From a virus, in the IMG/VR virus record IMGVR_UViG_3300009068_000100, positions 1 to 33,914 of that record: a stretch of 33,914 nucleotides of DNA; one strand, given 5' to 3'. Positions within the stretch are counted from its first letter, which is position 1. Each line of letters opens with the position of its first letter. The notes beneath the pieces were generated by a model that made no database searches, was not told the origin of the DNA, and saw only the letters and a program-made list of their open reading frames with translations. This document shows, one piece after another, positions 25,767-30,901 of this stretch. Position numbers and translations under genes: made by a program.

Positions 25767-26139
25767 CTTTTTTCTCCTTTTCAACAATAGGTCTGCCGTT
25801 AGGCAGTGGGGCTAAGTCAACACGTTTTAACGTATGGTCAATCGTCGTAAACCGATGACCCTTCTCACACAAGAACCTCCTCCTCGGTCCAGATAACGTT
25901 TTTCGCGTCTCCATGACCGCGGACCGCGCTCCGCACTCCGGGCAAAGCGTGCCCATCCATTCCGGAACACGCGGATTTGGCGCACCACTCAAGGCAGTTT
26001 CTTCCACAAATATCTCCAAAAGCTTCCCTTTGGTAACGTCTTCCAAGAAAACACGGCCTGCACCAAAGTCATATCCGTACAAAAGCTTCTTGCCGGGATC
26101 TTTCGTACATACCCCGTACTCATCCTCGTAAGATCCCAA
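25750..26139 (-). CDS. NrdR-like zinc-ribbon protein, N-terminus uncertain
   Basis: A 129-codon frame opening at TTG 26139. The C-terminal half has CPECGARSAV and RRRFLCEKGHRFTT, a zinc ribbon (C, C, C, H) like the N-terminal domain of NrdR regulators; the N-terminal half (EYGVCTKDPGKKLLYGYDFG) is novel to me. The TTG has no proper ribosome site (AAGGA touches it). The better start, ATG 26168 (MLREGKFIKDWD) with GAGAGGA upstream and only 2 nt after the previous stop, is in another frame that needs a -1 shift before or near 26130 to join. So the gene is either frameshifted or weakly started. Confidence 0.65.
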   Translation of the reverse strand: MGSYEDEYGVCTKDPGKKLLYGYDFGAGRVFLEDVTKGKLLEIFVEETALSGAPNPRVPEWMGTLCPECGARSAVMETRKTLSGPRRRFLCEKGHRFTTIDHTLKRVDLAPLPNGRPIVEKEKKDEVTG

Positions 26140-26170
26140 TCCTTAATGAACTTCCCTTCTCTTAACATTT

Positions 26171-26374
26171 TTATCCTCTCCCAAATCCTTCCCAAATTGA
26201 CCTTTTCCAACCAGCAACATACCCATCAAAAAATGCACACCACTGCGTGATCGGATCCGGATGCTGCTTCTTTTGCTTCTCTAACTCCAACAAAATTGCC
26301 TTGAGTCGGTAATCCGCATAAGCCTTCGCACCATCCAACATTTCCTGCGTAGGCGCCAAACTAAAGTCCTTCAT
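26171..26374 (-). CDS. Small unknown phage protein, 67 aa
   Basis: MKDFSLAPTQEMLDGAKAYA is followed by an amphipathic helix (LKAILLELEKQKKQ), then TQWCAFFDGYVAGWKRSIWE. Probably a helical soluble protein; function unknown. The start overlaps the upstream gene by 14 nt, with AAGGA eight nt ahead of the ATG. Its TAA is 2 nt before the ATG at 26168. Confidence 0.72.
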   Translation of the reverse strand: MKDFSLAPTQEMLDGAKAYADYRLKAILLELEKQKKQHPDPITQWCAFFDGYVAGWKRSIWEGFGRG

Positions 26375-26561
26375 TTTCCACGTCCTTCATCGTCGCTAAC
26401 GCTCCTTGGAACGCCGTTTCCATGATCTCCAACATCTTTTCCCTCATCAAATCCACCGACTCCCCAGTGGCCGACAAATGCTGCAACTCCCGAGCCTTCA
26501 AACCTAAATGCACCACCGCATATGCAACCGACTGCGCCTGCCCTTGTGTCAACCCTCTCAT
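26361..26561 (-). CDS. Small unknown phage protein, 66 aa
   Basis: An all-helical protein (LTQGQAQSVAYAVVHLGLKA, then DLMREKMLEIMETAFQGALA). No motif recognised. ATG overlaps the stop of the winged-helix gene (ATGA), so it is probably translationally coupled to it. Confidence 0.72.
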   Translation of the reverse strand: MRGLTQGQAQSVAYAVVHLGLKARELQHLSATGESVDLMREKMLEIMETAFQGALATMKDVENEGL

Positions 26562-26848
26562 GCTTCGCTCCCTTGTAACTGATCAATGACCGCGGACCGG
26601 GGCAAGTTGCGCAAATAGTAGGCATACCCCGGTTCACCATTTAAATAAAAATCCTCCCTGTCCCGAATGCTGTAAGCAAACTTCTTATCTACCTTCCTGC
26701 GCGACAAAATTCCAGCTTCAAACATCCTGATCAGGTTGCTGTCTACCGTTTTTCTGTTTGTGCTCAAAACCTTAACGTCCCGGGACTTTGTTTCCCCGTT
26801 CTCCAACAAGAAATCCAATATTTTACTAGTCAAGTCTTTTTCGTTCAT
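26558..26848 (-). CDS. Winged-helix DNA-binding protein, putative regulator
   Basis: A 96-residue protein. Residues 5-62 read as a winged helix: LTSKILDFLLENGETKSRDV (helices 1-2), STNRKTVDSNLIRMFEAGIL (recognition helix region) and SRRKVDKKFAYSI (wing). A likely small transcription regulator; its targets are unknown, the repeats and promoters of this genome being candidates. It overlaps its neighbours by 4 nt on both sides (ATGA). The CGGACCG tandem heptamer lies within its 3' end at 26588-26600. Confidence 0.65.
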   Translation of the reverse strand: MNEKDLTSKILDFLLENGETKSRDVKVLSTNRKTVDSNLIRMFEAGILSRRKVDKKFAYSIRDREDFYLNGEPGYAYYLRNLPRSAVIDQLQGSEA

Positions 26849-26958
26849 TGCCCGTCCCCCAATAAATAAGCAAGTAGGTCATACCCATAATCCTTAACAC
26901 AATCCAGCAGGTGAGCAAAAAACTCGCCGTTGTAAACGTCGTCGTATCGATTAAACAT
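26845..26958 (-). CDS. Very small protein, 37 aa
   Basis: A short reading frame beginning MFNRYDDVYNGEFFAHLLDC, rich in Tyr, Asp and Leu. It fills exactly what would otherwise be a gap in a gap-free operon: ATG overlaps the upstream stop by 8 nt and its TGA overlaps the next ATG (ATGA). The acidic, aromatic composition is reminiscent of small phage inhibitor proteins, but this is only composition. Real by packing, function unknown. Confidence 0.65.
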   Translation of the reverse strand: MFNRYDDVYNGEFFAHLLDCVKDYGYDLLAYLLGDGQ

Positions 26959-27214
26959 CTTGATCCTTCAGTTGTTGGTGCAGGCGCTTGTGGAAATCAA
27001 CTTCGGTGTCGTCGCATGAAGCCAGCCAGTCGATGCGTTGAACATAGATGTACGCTCGTCGCAGGAGCCTGATGGCCTCGTGTAACTCGTCGACTGTTTC
27101 TGCGCTGTACTTTTCGTCCCAGTCGTGGCGTGCATCTTCCAAAACTAGCTGCTCGATCTCATCCGCGATCTTCTGCAACTCAAACTGTTTGTAGCTGAAA
27201 TATCCTCCGCTCAT
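26951..27214 (-). CDS. Conserved phage hypothetical (MSGGYF type), 87 aa
   Basis: Start ATG 27214 (MSGGYFSYKQFELQKIADEI) with GAGGA six nt upstream, overlapping the previous stop (ATGA). The MSGG(Y/H)F.Y.Q..I..I.D.I opening is one I remember from many phage proteins of unknown function. The rest is helical (ELHEAIRLLRRAYIYVQRID). Function unknown. Confidence 0.8.
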   Translation of the reverse strand: MSGGYFSYKQFELQKIADEIEQLVLEDARHDWDEKYSAETVDELHEAIRLLRRAYIYVQRIDWLASCDDTEVDFHKRLHQQLKDQDV

Positions 27215-27357
27215 GACCAATCCTCATAAAATTTGTGTTGTCCAACCGGTAGATTGACGCCGCACCGCTCGCACCTGTCATGCGTGTGGCGGTAATGGGC
27301 GTCTATGCAACTGATTGTTTTTCTGTGGCCGAGTAGCCAGCATAGGAACTTAGCCAC
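27211..27357 (-). CDS. Small zinc-finger protein, DUF1660-like, 48 aa
   Basis: GTG 27357 with AAGGAG seven nt upstream. The sequence runs AKFLCWLLGHRKTISCI, then HYRHTHDRCERCGVNL. The FLCWLLGH opening and a CxxCG knuckle match the short phage/prophage proteins grouped as DUF1660. Cysteines at 6, 17, 29 and 32 plus histidines could hold one zinc. It fills the space between two neighbours, overlapping them by 8 and 4 nt. Confidence 0.75.
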   Translation of the reverse strand: MAKFLCWLLGHRKTISCIDAHYRHTHDRCERCGVNLPVGQHKFYEDWS

Positions 27358-27661
27358 CGTTCTTCTCCTTGAGCTTGGCTTCTACGGCAAAACACAAACC
27401 TTCCCAACTGTGTTGCTCTGCCGCCAATTCTTGTCTGTCCTCATCCGTCAGCCCGACCCACTGGCGCTGTGGTGGGGTGGTGTATAAAGGTGTCACTGAC
27501 GGATCATCCGGCGGGGCCTCGTACTCAATCTGCTCGCATTCGCCGTCTTGGTTCACATACATCCACGCCACCGGCTCGCGTTTATAAATATTGTCCTCTT
27601 GTATTTCTTGAGTAACCAAGTTGTCCCCGTCGAACCAAACCTTGTGCATCTTTATTGTCAT
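27350..27661 (-). CDS. Unknown phage protein with WVGLT module, 103 aa
   Basis: The N-terminal half contains REPVAWMYVNQDGECEQIEY and PLYTTPPQ, a pattern common in phage proteins of unknown role. The C-terminal half is QWVGLTDEDRQELAAEQ...VEAKLKEKNGG, a module shared with the proteins at 28933-29241 and 27658-28026. ATG overlaps the upstream stop (ATGA). No enzymatic motif. Confidence 0.78.
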   Translation of the reverse strand: MTIKMHKVWFDGDNLVTQEIQEDNIYKREPVAWMYVNQDGECEQIEYEAPPDDPSVTPLYTTPPQRQWVGLTDEDRQELAAEQHSWEGLCFAVEAKLKEKNGG

Positions 27662-28026
27662 GTATTTCGCTCCCGCAACTTGGTTAAAAGGACTCGTAGG
27701 CGCTCTCTCACTGGTTTCTCCGGCAGAGGGTACAAGTGCGCTATAAAAACTTCAATCTCCTCGTTCGTCAGCCCGACCCACGGGCGAGGAGATTTTGATA
27801 TGTAGGTCATTTCTCTCCCCCTTGCGCGGATAGCGGCGGTAACTCTGTCTTTCGCTTGCATGGTGATGTCGTCCTGCTCCCCCGAAAACGGTGTCTCGGC
27901 AATCTTGGCGCACTCCTCCCGTTCATGCGCGGCGACAAGGGCGGCAAACTTTTCTTGGTCAAAGTGAACTCCGTCTAGTCTTCTATCCCAACATTGCGCA
28001 GCAAGTTCTTTGATTCGTTCGTTCAT
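27658..28026 (-). CDS. Unknown phage protein with AALVAAHER and WVGLT modules, 122 aa
   Basis: Layout: MNERIKELAAQCW, then FDQEKFAALVAAHEREECAK, then AAIRARGREM, then RPWVGLTNEEIEVFIAHLYP. The first part is a widespread phage pattern (ERI.ELA...FA.LVA.HERE), the last is the WVGLT module. Function unknown, probably a soluble helical adaptor. ATGA overlap on both sides. Confidence 0.78.
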   Translation of the reverse strand: MNERIKELAAQCWDRRLDGVHFDQEKFAALVAAHEREECAKIAETPFSGEQDDITMQAKDRVTAAIRARGREMTYISKSPRPWVGLTNEEIEVFIAHLYPLPEKPVRERLRVLLTKLRERNT

Positions 28027-28295
28027 GATTCAATCCAATCACCAAAGGTTAAAACGCGGTCAGTGCTATTTGCCCATCGGTCAAATTCATTTAACGGGCA
28101 GGAAACGTCAACAAAAAACTCGGGGAATGACCAATACCGAAACCGATATGCCCTGTTGTTTTTGTATGCAACAGCAGCAAACTTAAAAAAATCACGGTCA
28201 ACTTTGTAACCCTTCCGTTTGAGCATGGTTTTAAACTGACTTGGACTCATGCCCCACAGTTGATTGCGATTTGGCCTTTCGGCTTTCCATTTCAT
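28023..28295 (-). CDS. Unknown phage protein, 90 aa
   Basis: Start ATG 28295 (MKWKAERPNRNQLWGMSPSQ) with GAGGAG five nt upstream and ATGA overlap with the previous gene; a longer frame upstream is not needed. Basic N-terminal half (FKTMLKRKGYKVDRDFFKFA), aromatic middle (YRFRYWSFPEFFVDV). Not recognised. Confidence 0.75.
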   Translation of the reverse strand: MKWKAERPNRNQLWGMSPSQFKTMLKRKGYKVDRDFFKFAAVAYKNNRAYRFRYWSFPEFFVDVSCPLNEFDRWANSTDRVLTFGDWIES

Positions 28296-28519
28296 TTCTT
28301 CTCCTCGTTGGGCCACTGCGCCCACATACTCGGCTTGCCAACCAAGTTCTCTTTCTCAAGCACCGCCGTCACAAATTCCAACGGTGACACTTGAACTGGT
28401 TTCTCCCTCTCATGCGCGGCAACAAGGGCGGCGAACCGTTCAAGGGCTTTGGGGTGTGTTAAATGGCACGATGGCAAATTTGCCTCCCGCGCCATTCGGA
28501 TGATGTCATCGCGTGTCAT
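28292..28519 (-). CDS. Small unknown protein with AALVAAHER module, 75 aa
   Basis: MTRDDIIRMAREANLP is followed by LERFAALVAAHEREKP, the same module as in the 27658-28026 gene, and an ending with WAQWPNEEKK. Probably paralogous by module shuffling. ATGA overlaps on both sides. Confidence 0.75.
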   Translation of the reverse strand: MTRDDIIRMAREANLPSCHLTHPKALERFAALVAAHEREKPVQVSPLEFVTAVLEKENLVGKPSMWAQWPNEEKK

Positions 28520-28911
28520 TTGTCTCCCCTTACTTTCATAGCAATTTGTTTATAGCCCTCCCGGCTAGGGTGTACGCCGTCGCTTAAGTGAGTGATTGGG
28601 ACCACAGTATCGCCGTACTGGTTTGCTATACCCCATACAATATTTTGTATATCAGGCTTGATGGCTGGCAATATCCAGAACACTCTACCAACAACCCTTT
28701 CCCTAATAAAAATTAACTCTGCTTTAGTCTTAATGCCCTTGTAGTCGTTACTGCCCAAGCTGATAACAACCGTCTTAGCAGTTAAATCATTCTTAAGGTA
28801 GTCTCGATTCCACTGCGAACTATTCCACCCACCTCTACTTAATGACTGGCACTGAGGCATCTGTCTGTGTAAACCAACAGCAATGCTGTCCCCCAATATC
28901 AAACAGTCCAT
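28516..28911 (-). CDS. SGNH/GDSL-family hydrolase
   Basis: A 131-residue protein with the family blocks: block I LILGDSIAVG (nucleophile S9), block III SLGSND (N55), block V DGVHPSREGY (D111, H114). G27 or G28 may fill the oxyanion block II. Members cut ester bonds in lipids, acetylated sugars or peptidoglycan. It is short (usual enzymes are about 180-220 residues), so a minimal version. No signal peptide. It is in the accessory operon, not with tail or lysis genes, so the target may be intracellular. It follows a strong AGGGGGGA ribosome site. Confidence 0.8.
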   Translation of the reverse strand: MDCLILGDSIAVGLHRQMPQCQSLSRGGWNSSQWNRDYLKNDLTAKTVVISLGSNDYKGIKTKAELIFIRERVVGRVFWILPAIKPDIQNIVWGIANQYGDTVVPITHLSDGVHPSREGYKQIAMKVRGDK

Positions 28912-28932
28912 TTCTTCCCCCCTATGTTGTTT

Positions 28933-29241
28933 TTATCCACCATTCTTCTCCTTCAACTTTTGTTCAATCAGGATGTAGAACGACAACAAACCCCCATCAC
29001 CAAGCTGTCCAAGAATGGTCTGATACTCCTCATCATCAAGAGTCTGCCAACCAGCGGCAACGGACCGCGGACCGGTGTTTTTATCCTTTAACCGCTGCTC
29101 GATGCTGCGGATCAACCGTTCACTGACAAATCGATTGACCTGAAAGTCTTTGATTTCCTCTTCTTCGAGCCCCACCCATCTGCGCGGAACCATGCTCGCC
29201 AGATCAGTCAAAAACTCCCTCAAAACTTCTTTCCTCGTCAT
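28933..29241 (-). CDS. Unknown phage protein with two WVGL/KEKN-type modules, 102 aa
   Basis: It starts MTRKEVLREFLTDLASMVP, then RRWVGLEEEEIKDF...IEQRLKDKNTG, then GWQTLDDEEYQTILGQLG... IEQKLKEKNGG. The ending is nearly the same as in the 27350-27661 gene. The CGGACCG tandem heptamer (29061-29075) falls between the two halves. Function unknown. ATGA overlap with the upstream gene; a 21-nt gap follows before the SGNH gene, one of only two gaps in the operon. Confidence 0.75.
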   Translation of the reverse strand: MTRKEVLREFLTDLASMVPRRWVGLEEEEIKDFQVNRFVSERLIRSIEQRLKDKNTGPRSVAAGWQTLDDEEYQTILGQLGDGGLLSFYILIEQKLKEKNGG

Positions 29242-29408
29242 CGCGCTCCCCCATTAAACCCAGACGGATTCAGTTTTTTGTAACACGTCTCACACTTCCA
29301 CCGATACCCTTTGGTGGCCACGTTGTACGTACGGAACTTTGCCGAGGCCCTCTGACACTGCTGACACAAAGGTGGTGTCTTCTCCTGCGTTTTTTCAACC
29401 GTCTCCAT
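29238..29408 (-). CDS. Small zinc-ribbon protein, 56 aa
   Basis: METVEKTQEKTPPLCQQCQR is followed by RWKCETCYKKLNPSG. Two CxxC knuckles (C15, C18, C39, C42) about 20 residues apart make a classical zinc ribbon. GAAGGGG lies just ahead of the ATG, which overlaps the upstream gene by 14 nt; the TGA overlaps the next ATG. Possible nucleic-acid or protein-binding role. Confidence 0.78.
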   Translation of the reverse strand: METVEKTQEKTPPLCQQCQRASAKFRTYNVATKGYRWKCETCYKKLNPSGFNGGAR

Positions 29409-29628
29409 CAATCACCCCTTCATTAATAGGCACCGTGTTACCCGCTTCCCACATGCCAAAAGCTTTGCGCCACAAAGTTCTCTCTATTTCCACCGTGTGT
29501 GTTTTGTGTCCACAAGAAAGACACACCACTCTCCTCTCTACCCAAGGAAAATTTCCTTCCGCATCCCCAGATCGATACTGGCGCGTATCCACAGTCCTCA
29601 TCTTTCCAAAACAATTCGGACAATTCAT
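29395..29628 (-). CDS. NrdR-like zinc-ribbon protein, 77 aa
   Basis: It starts MNCPNCFGKMRTVDTRQY and continues ERRVVCLSCGHKTHTVEIER. CPxC...CxxCG with RxYR..D between is the layout of the NrdR/TFIIS-like zinc ribbon. The ATP-cone domain of full NrdR is missing. A small regulator or adaptor is possible. ATGA overlap with the upstream gene. Confidence 0.78.
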   Translation of the reverse strand: MNCPNCFGKMRTVDTRQYRSGDAEGNFPWVERRVVCLSCGHKTHTVEIERTLWRKAFGMWEAGNTVPINEGVIDGDG

Positions 29629-29939
29629 CTGACCTCCTGCTTGTCAAGAATGTGTTCCTCCTGCGCAGCCGCCACAGAACGCTCATGCATCTCCAACAGG
29701 GCCTGATGAATCTGCTCAAAAGTGTCTTCATTGAGCAGGTCAGTGATGTCATACCCCTCATGAAAGACACCCTCAATATCTAATAACGGAGGAAGGTCAG
29801 GGGTCAAAAGTAACCCCGTCCCAGACTCCCTTTCCCCCTCCTCGGATTCTTCAAACGTATAGTCAACACTTAACGTGATGTCATCAAGCTGGACATCCGA
29901 AGTGAACATTTCTGCGTACACATGCTTAACCTCTGACAT
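29625..29939 (-). CDS. Acidic unknown protein, 104 aa
   Basis: ATG 29939 (MSEVKHVYAEMFTSDVQLDD) is chosen because GAGG is six nt upstream and it overlaps the first gene by 14 nt; the longer frame is a read-back. Highly acidic (TFEESEEGERESG, then DLPPLLDIEGVFHEGYDITD), with a helical end. Acidic early phage proteins often act as DNA mimics or inhibitors, but nothing specific can be shown here. Confidence 0.72.
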   Translation of the reverse strand: MSEVKHVYAEMFTSDVQLDDITLSVDYTFEESEEGERESGTGLLLTPDLPPLLDIEGVFHEGYDITDLLNEDTFEQIHQALLEMHERSVAAAQEEHILDKQEVR

Positions 29940-30153
29940 CTGCTGCCTCAATAAGTGTGTTGGTAAGAGTGGCGTCACCAGCCAAAACATCCTCTAAGAG
30001 CTCCTTAGCGGCTTCCTCGATGGCCGTCGTGAGGATGTTGCGAACTTCGTCAATGGCTTCCAAGGCTTCCTTTGGTGAGTCAAAACTGTCGGCAAGGAAG
30101 GCAAGAAGGACCGCGGACCGTGCGGGATGCGTTGTAAGTTGGTCAATTGTCAT
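29926..30153 (-). CDS. First gene of the accessory operon, helical unknown protein, 75 aa
   Basis: MTIDQLTTHPARSAVLLAFL, then a long helical acidic stretch (EALEAIDEVRNILTTAIEEA). The start is ATG 30153, the only plausible one downstream of the promoter; longer frames would begin inside the -10 box. No Shine-Dalgarno is visible ahead of it (CCACAATC), unlike almost every other gene in the operon. The CGGACCG tandem heptamer lies near its 5' end (30108-30120). Confidence 0.68.
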   Translation of the reverse strand: MTIDQLTTHPARSAVLLAFLADSFDSPKEALEAIDEVRNILTTAIEEAAKELLEDVLAGDATLTNTLIEAADVRG

Positions 30154-30206
30154 GATTGTGGTGGTTGATAGTGGTAGAAAAAGGCAAGTCTCGTCGTCGA
30201 AACAGT

Positions 30207-30235
30207 ACGATAACAAGGCCTAGTGTTACTGTCAA
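30207..30235 (-). promoter_or_regulatory. Strong promoter of the minus-strand accessory operon
   Basis: Read on the minus strand: TTGACA (30235-30230, perfect -35), 17-nt spacer ending TGT (extended -10), then TATCGT (30212-30207). Predicted start of transcription is near 30200, about 47 nt before ATG 30153. The shape (perfect -35, TGTTAT) is shared with the plus-strand promoters on the right. Confidence 0.75.
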
Positions 30236-30378
30236 GTGGGGGGACAACCGTGCGATGTTAGCGAAAGTGGATAATTTTTGCTTAAAATTTAGGCAAAAGA
30301 GGGGGTTTTACAGGAAAAACGAATTCCTATAGAACTTTTGAGGATATAGGTGATTTTTTTTTCAAATTTGTGAGATTT

Positions 30379-30466
30379 GACGTAATAGACGTAATGCCGT
30401 AATAAGTGAATGAAATCAAGGGTTTGGAGCCACACGTCAAATTACGGTGTGTTTGAGAGACGTAAT
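30379..30466. repeat. CGTAAT iteron-like cluster
   Basis: GACGTAATA, GACGTAATG and CCGTAATAA follow each other directly (30379-30405). An inverted copy ATTACG is at 30441-30446 and a further GACGTAAT at 30459-30466. The inverted copy is part of a dyad CACACGT...ACGGTGTG (30431-30451). Direct repeats at 8-9 bp steps next to AT-rich DNA are typical of initiator or regulator binding sites. Confidence 0.65.
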
Positions 30467-30508
30467 TTTCTGGGGAGATCCGCGAGAAAAGGAGGTGAAA
30501 AAAAAAAC

Positions 30509-30535
30509 ATGCCTATGTCCTCAAAAGTTCTATAG
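30509..30535 (+). other. Eight-codon mini-ORF behind a full Shine-Dalgarno match
   Basis: AAGGAGGTGA (30489-30498) matches 10 nt of the anti-Shine-Dalgarno; after an A-run comes ATG 30509 and MPMSSKVL then TAG. The frame lies almost entirely in the right arm of the inverted repeat. The spacing (13 nt after GGAGG) is long. It could be a leader peptide or chance. Confidence 0.25.
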
Positions 30536-30679
30536 GAACTCGTTGTTTGGGGCTGCTTGATTTCTGTTTGATGCTGGCGGACCGCGGACCGAGGATTTAC
30601 GCGGCCTTGCGGGGAGGGGTTGTGCTTTGTGTGCCAAATGAGGTACGATTGAGCCTGTTGCCTACGGAGTCAACTGATT

Positions 30680-30901
30680 GTGTTTAACATAGACAAAAAC
30701 GTGTCCCAGCCAAAAGGCAGGACAAGATACCCCTTCAACCAGATGGAAGAGGGGGACTCGATTCTGTTCAAAGACTTTGGACAGGCTAAATCGGCCCGTG
30801 TGGCCGCGTTGCGGTTCGTCCGAAGGCATAGGCCTAACTGGGCATTTACAGTGCGCCACGTGCCCGCTGAAGACGGCTGGCGGCTATGGAGGACTGCATG
30901 A
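30680..30901 (+). CDS. Conserved small phage protein (YPF..M..GDS type), 73 aa
   Basis: GTG 30680, with GGAG ten nt upstream. Blocks: RTRYPFNQMEEGDSILFKDF, ARVAALRFVRRHRPNWAFTV, DGWRLWRTA. This layout (YPF..M..GDS, an AAxRF helix, then WxFxxRxV and WRxWR) recurs in small phage and plasmid proteins, as I recall; basic and probably nucleic-acid binding. Function not known. Its stop overlaps the terminase start (ATGA), so the two are coupled. Confidence 0.78.
   Translation: MFNIDKNVSQPKGRTRYPFNQMEEGDSILFKDFGQAKSARVAALRFVRRHRPNWAFTVRHVPAEDGWRLWRTA

Larger units (their letters stand above)
30318..30544. repeat. 33-bp inverted repeat flanking 161 bp
   Basis: The left arm (30318-30350) and right arm (30512-30544) are reverse complements with 2 mismatches in 33; the inner 27 bp (30324-30350 against 30512-30538) have only one. 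The left arm reads AACGAATTCCTATAGAACTT and ends GAGGATATAGG. The 161-bp interior contains the CGTAAT repeat cluster. There is no coding gene inside, so it is not a transposon with a transposase; a site for paired protein binding, cruciform or origin function is more likely. Confidence 0.9.
30236..30679. other. Gene-free divergent control region, candidate origin
   Basis: The only long stretch without a gene, lying between divergent operons. It holds AT-rich tracts (ATTTTTTTTT at 30353-30361, a 10-A run at 30498-30507), a 33-bp inverted repeat, five CGTAAT-type repeats, a dyad at 30431-30451 and one CGGACCG tandem heptamer (30578-30591). No clear consensus promoter for the rightward operon is visible; a weak -10 candidate TACGAT lies near 30644. 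The content fits a replication origin, a master operator or both. Confidence 0.6.

Noticed and set aside
30318-30544. Inverted repeat considered as a transposon or MITE end pair
   Set aside because: No target-site duplication seen next to the arms and no second copy in the window; the site lies in a divergent control region, which favours a regulatory or origin role. A MITE is not fully excluded.
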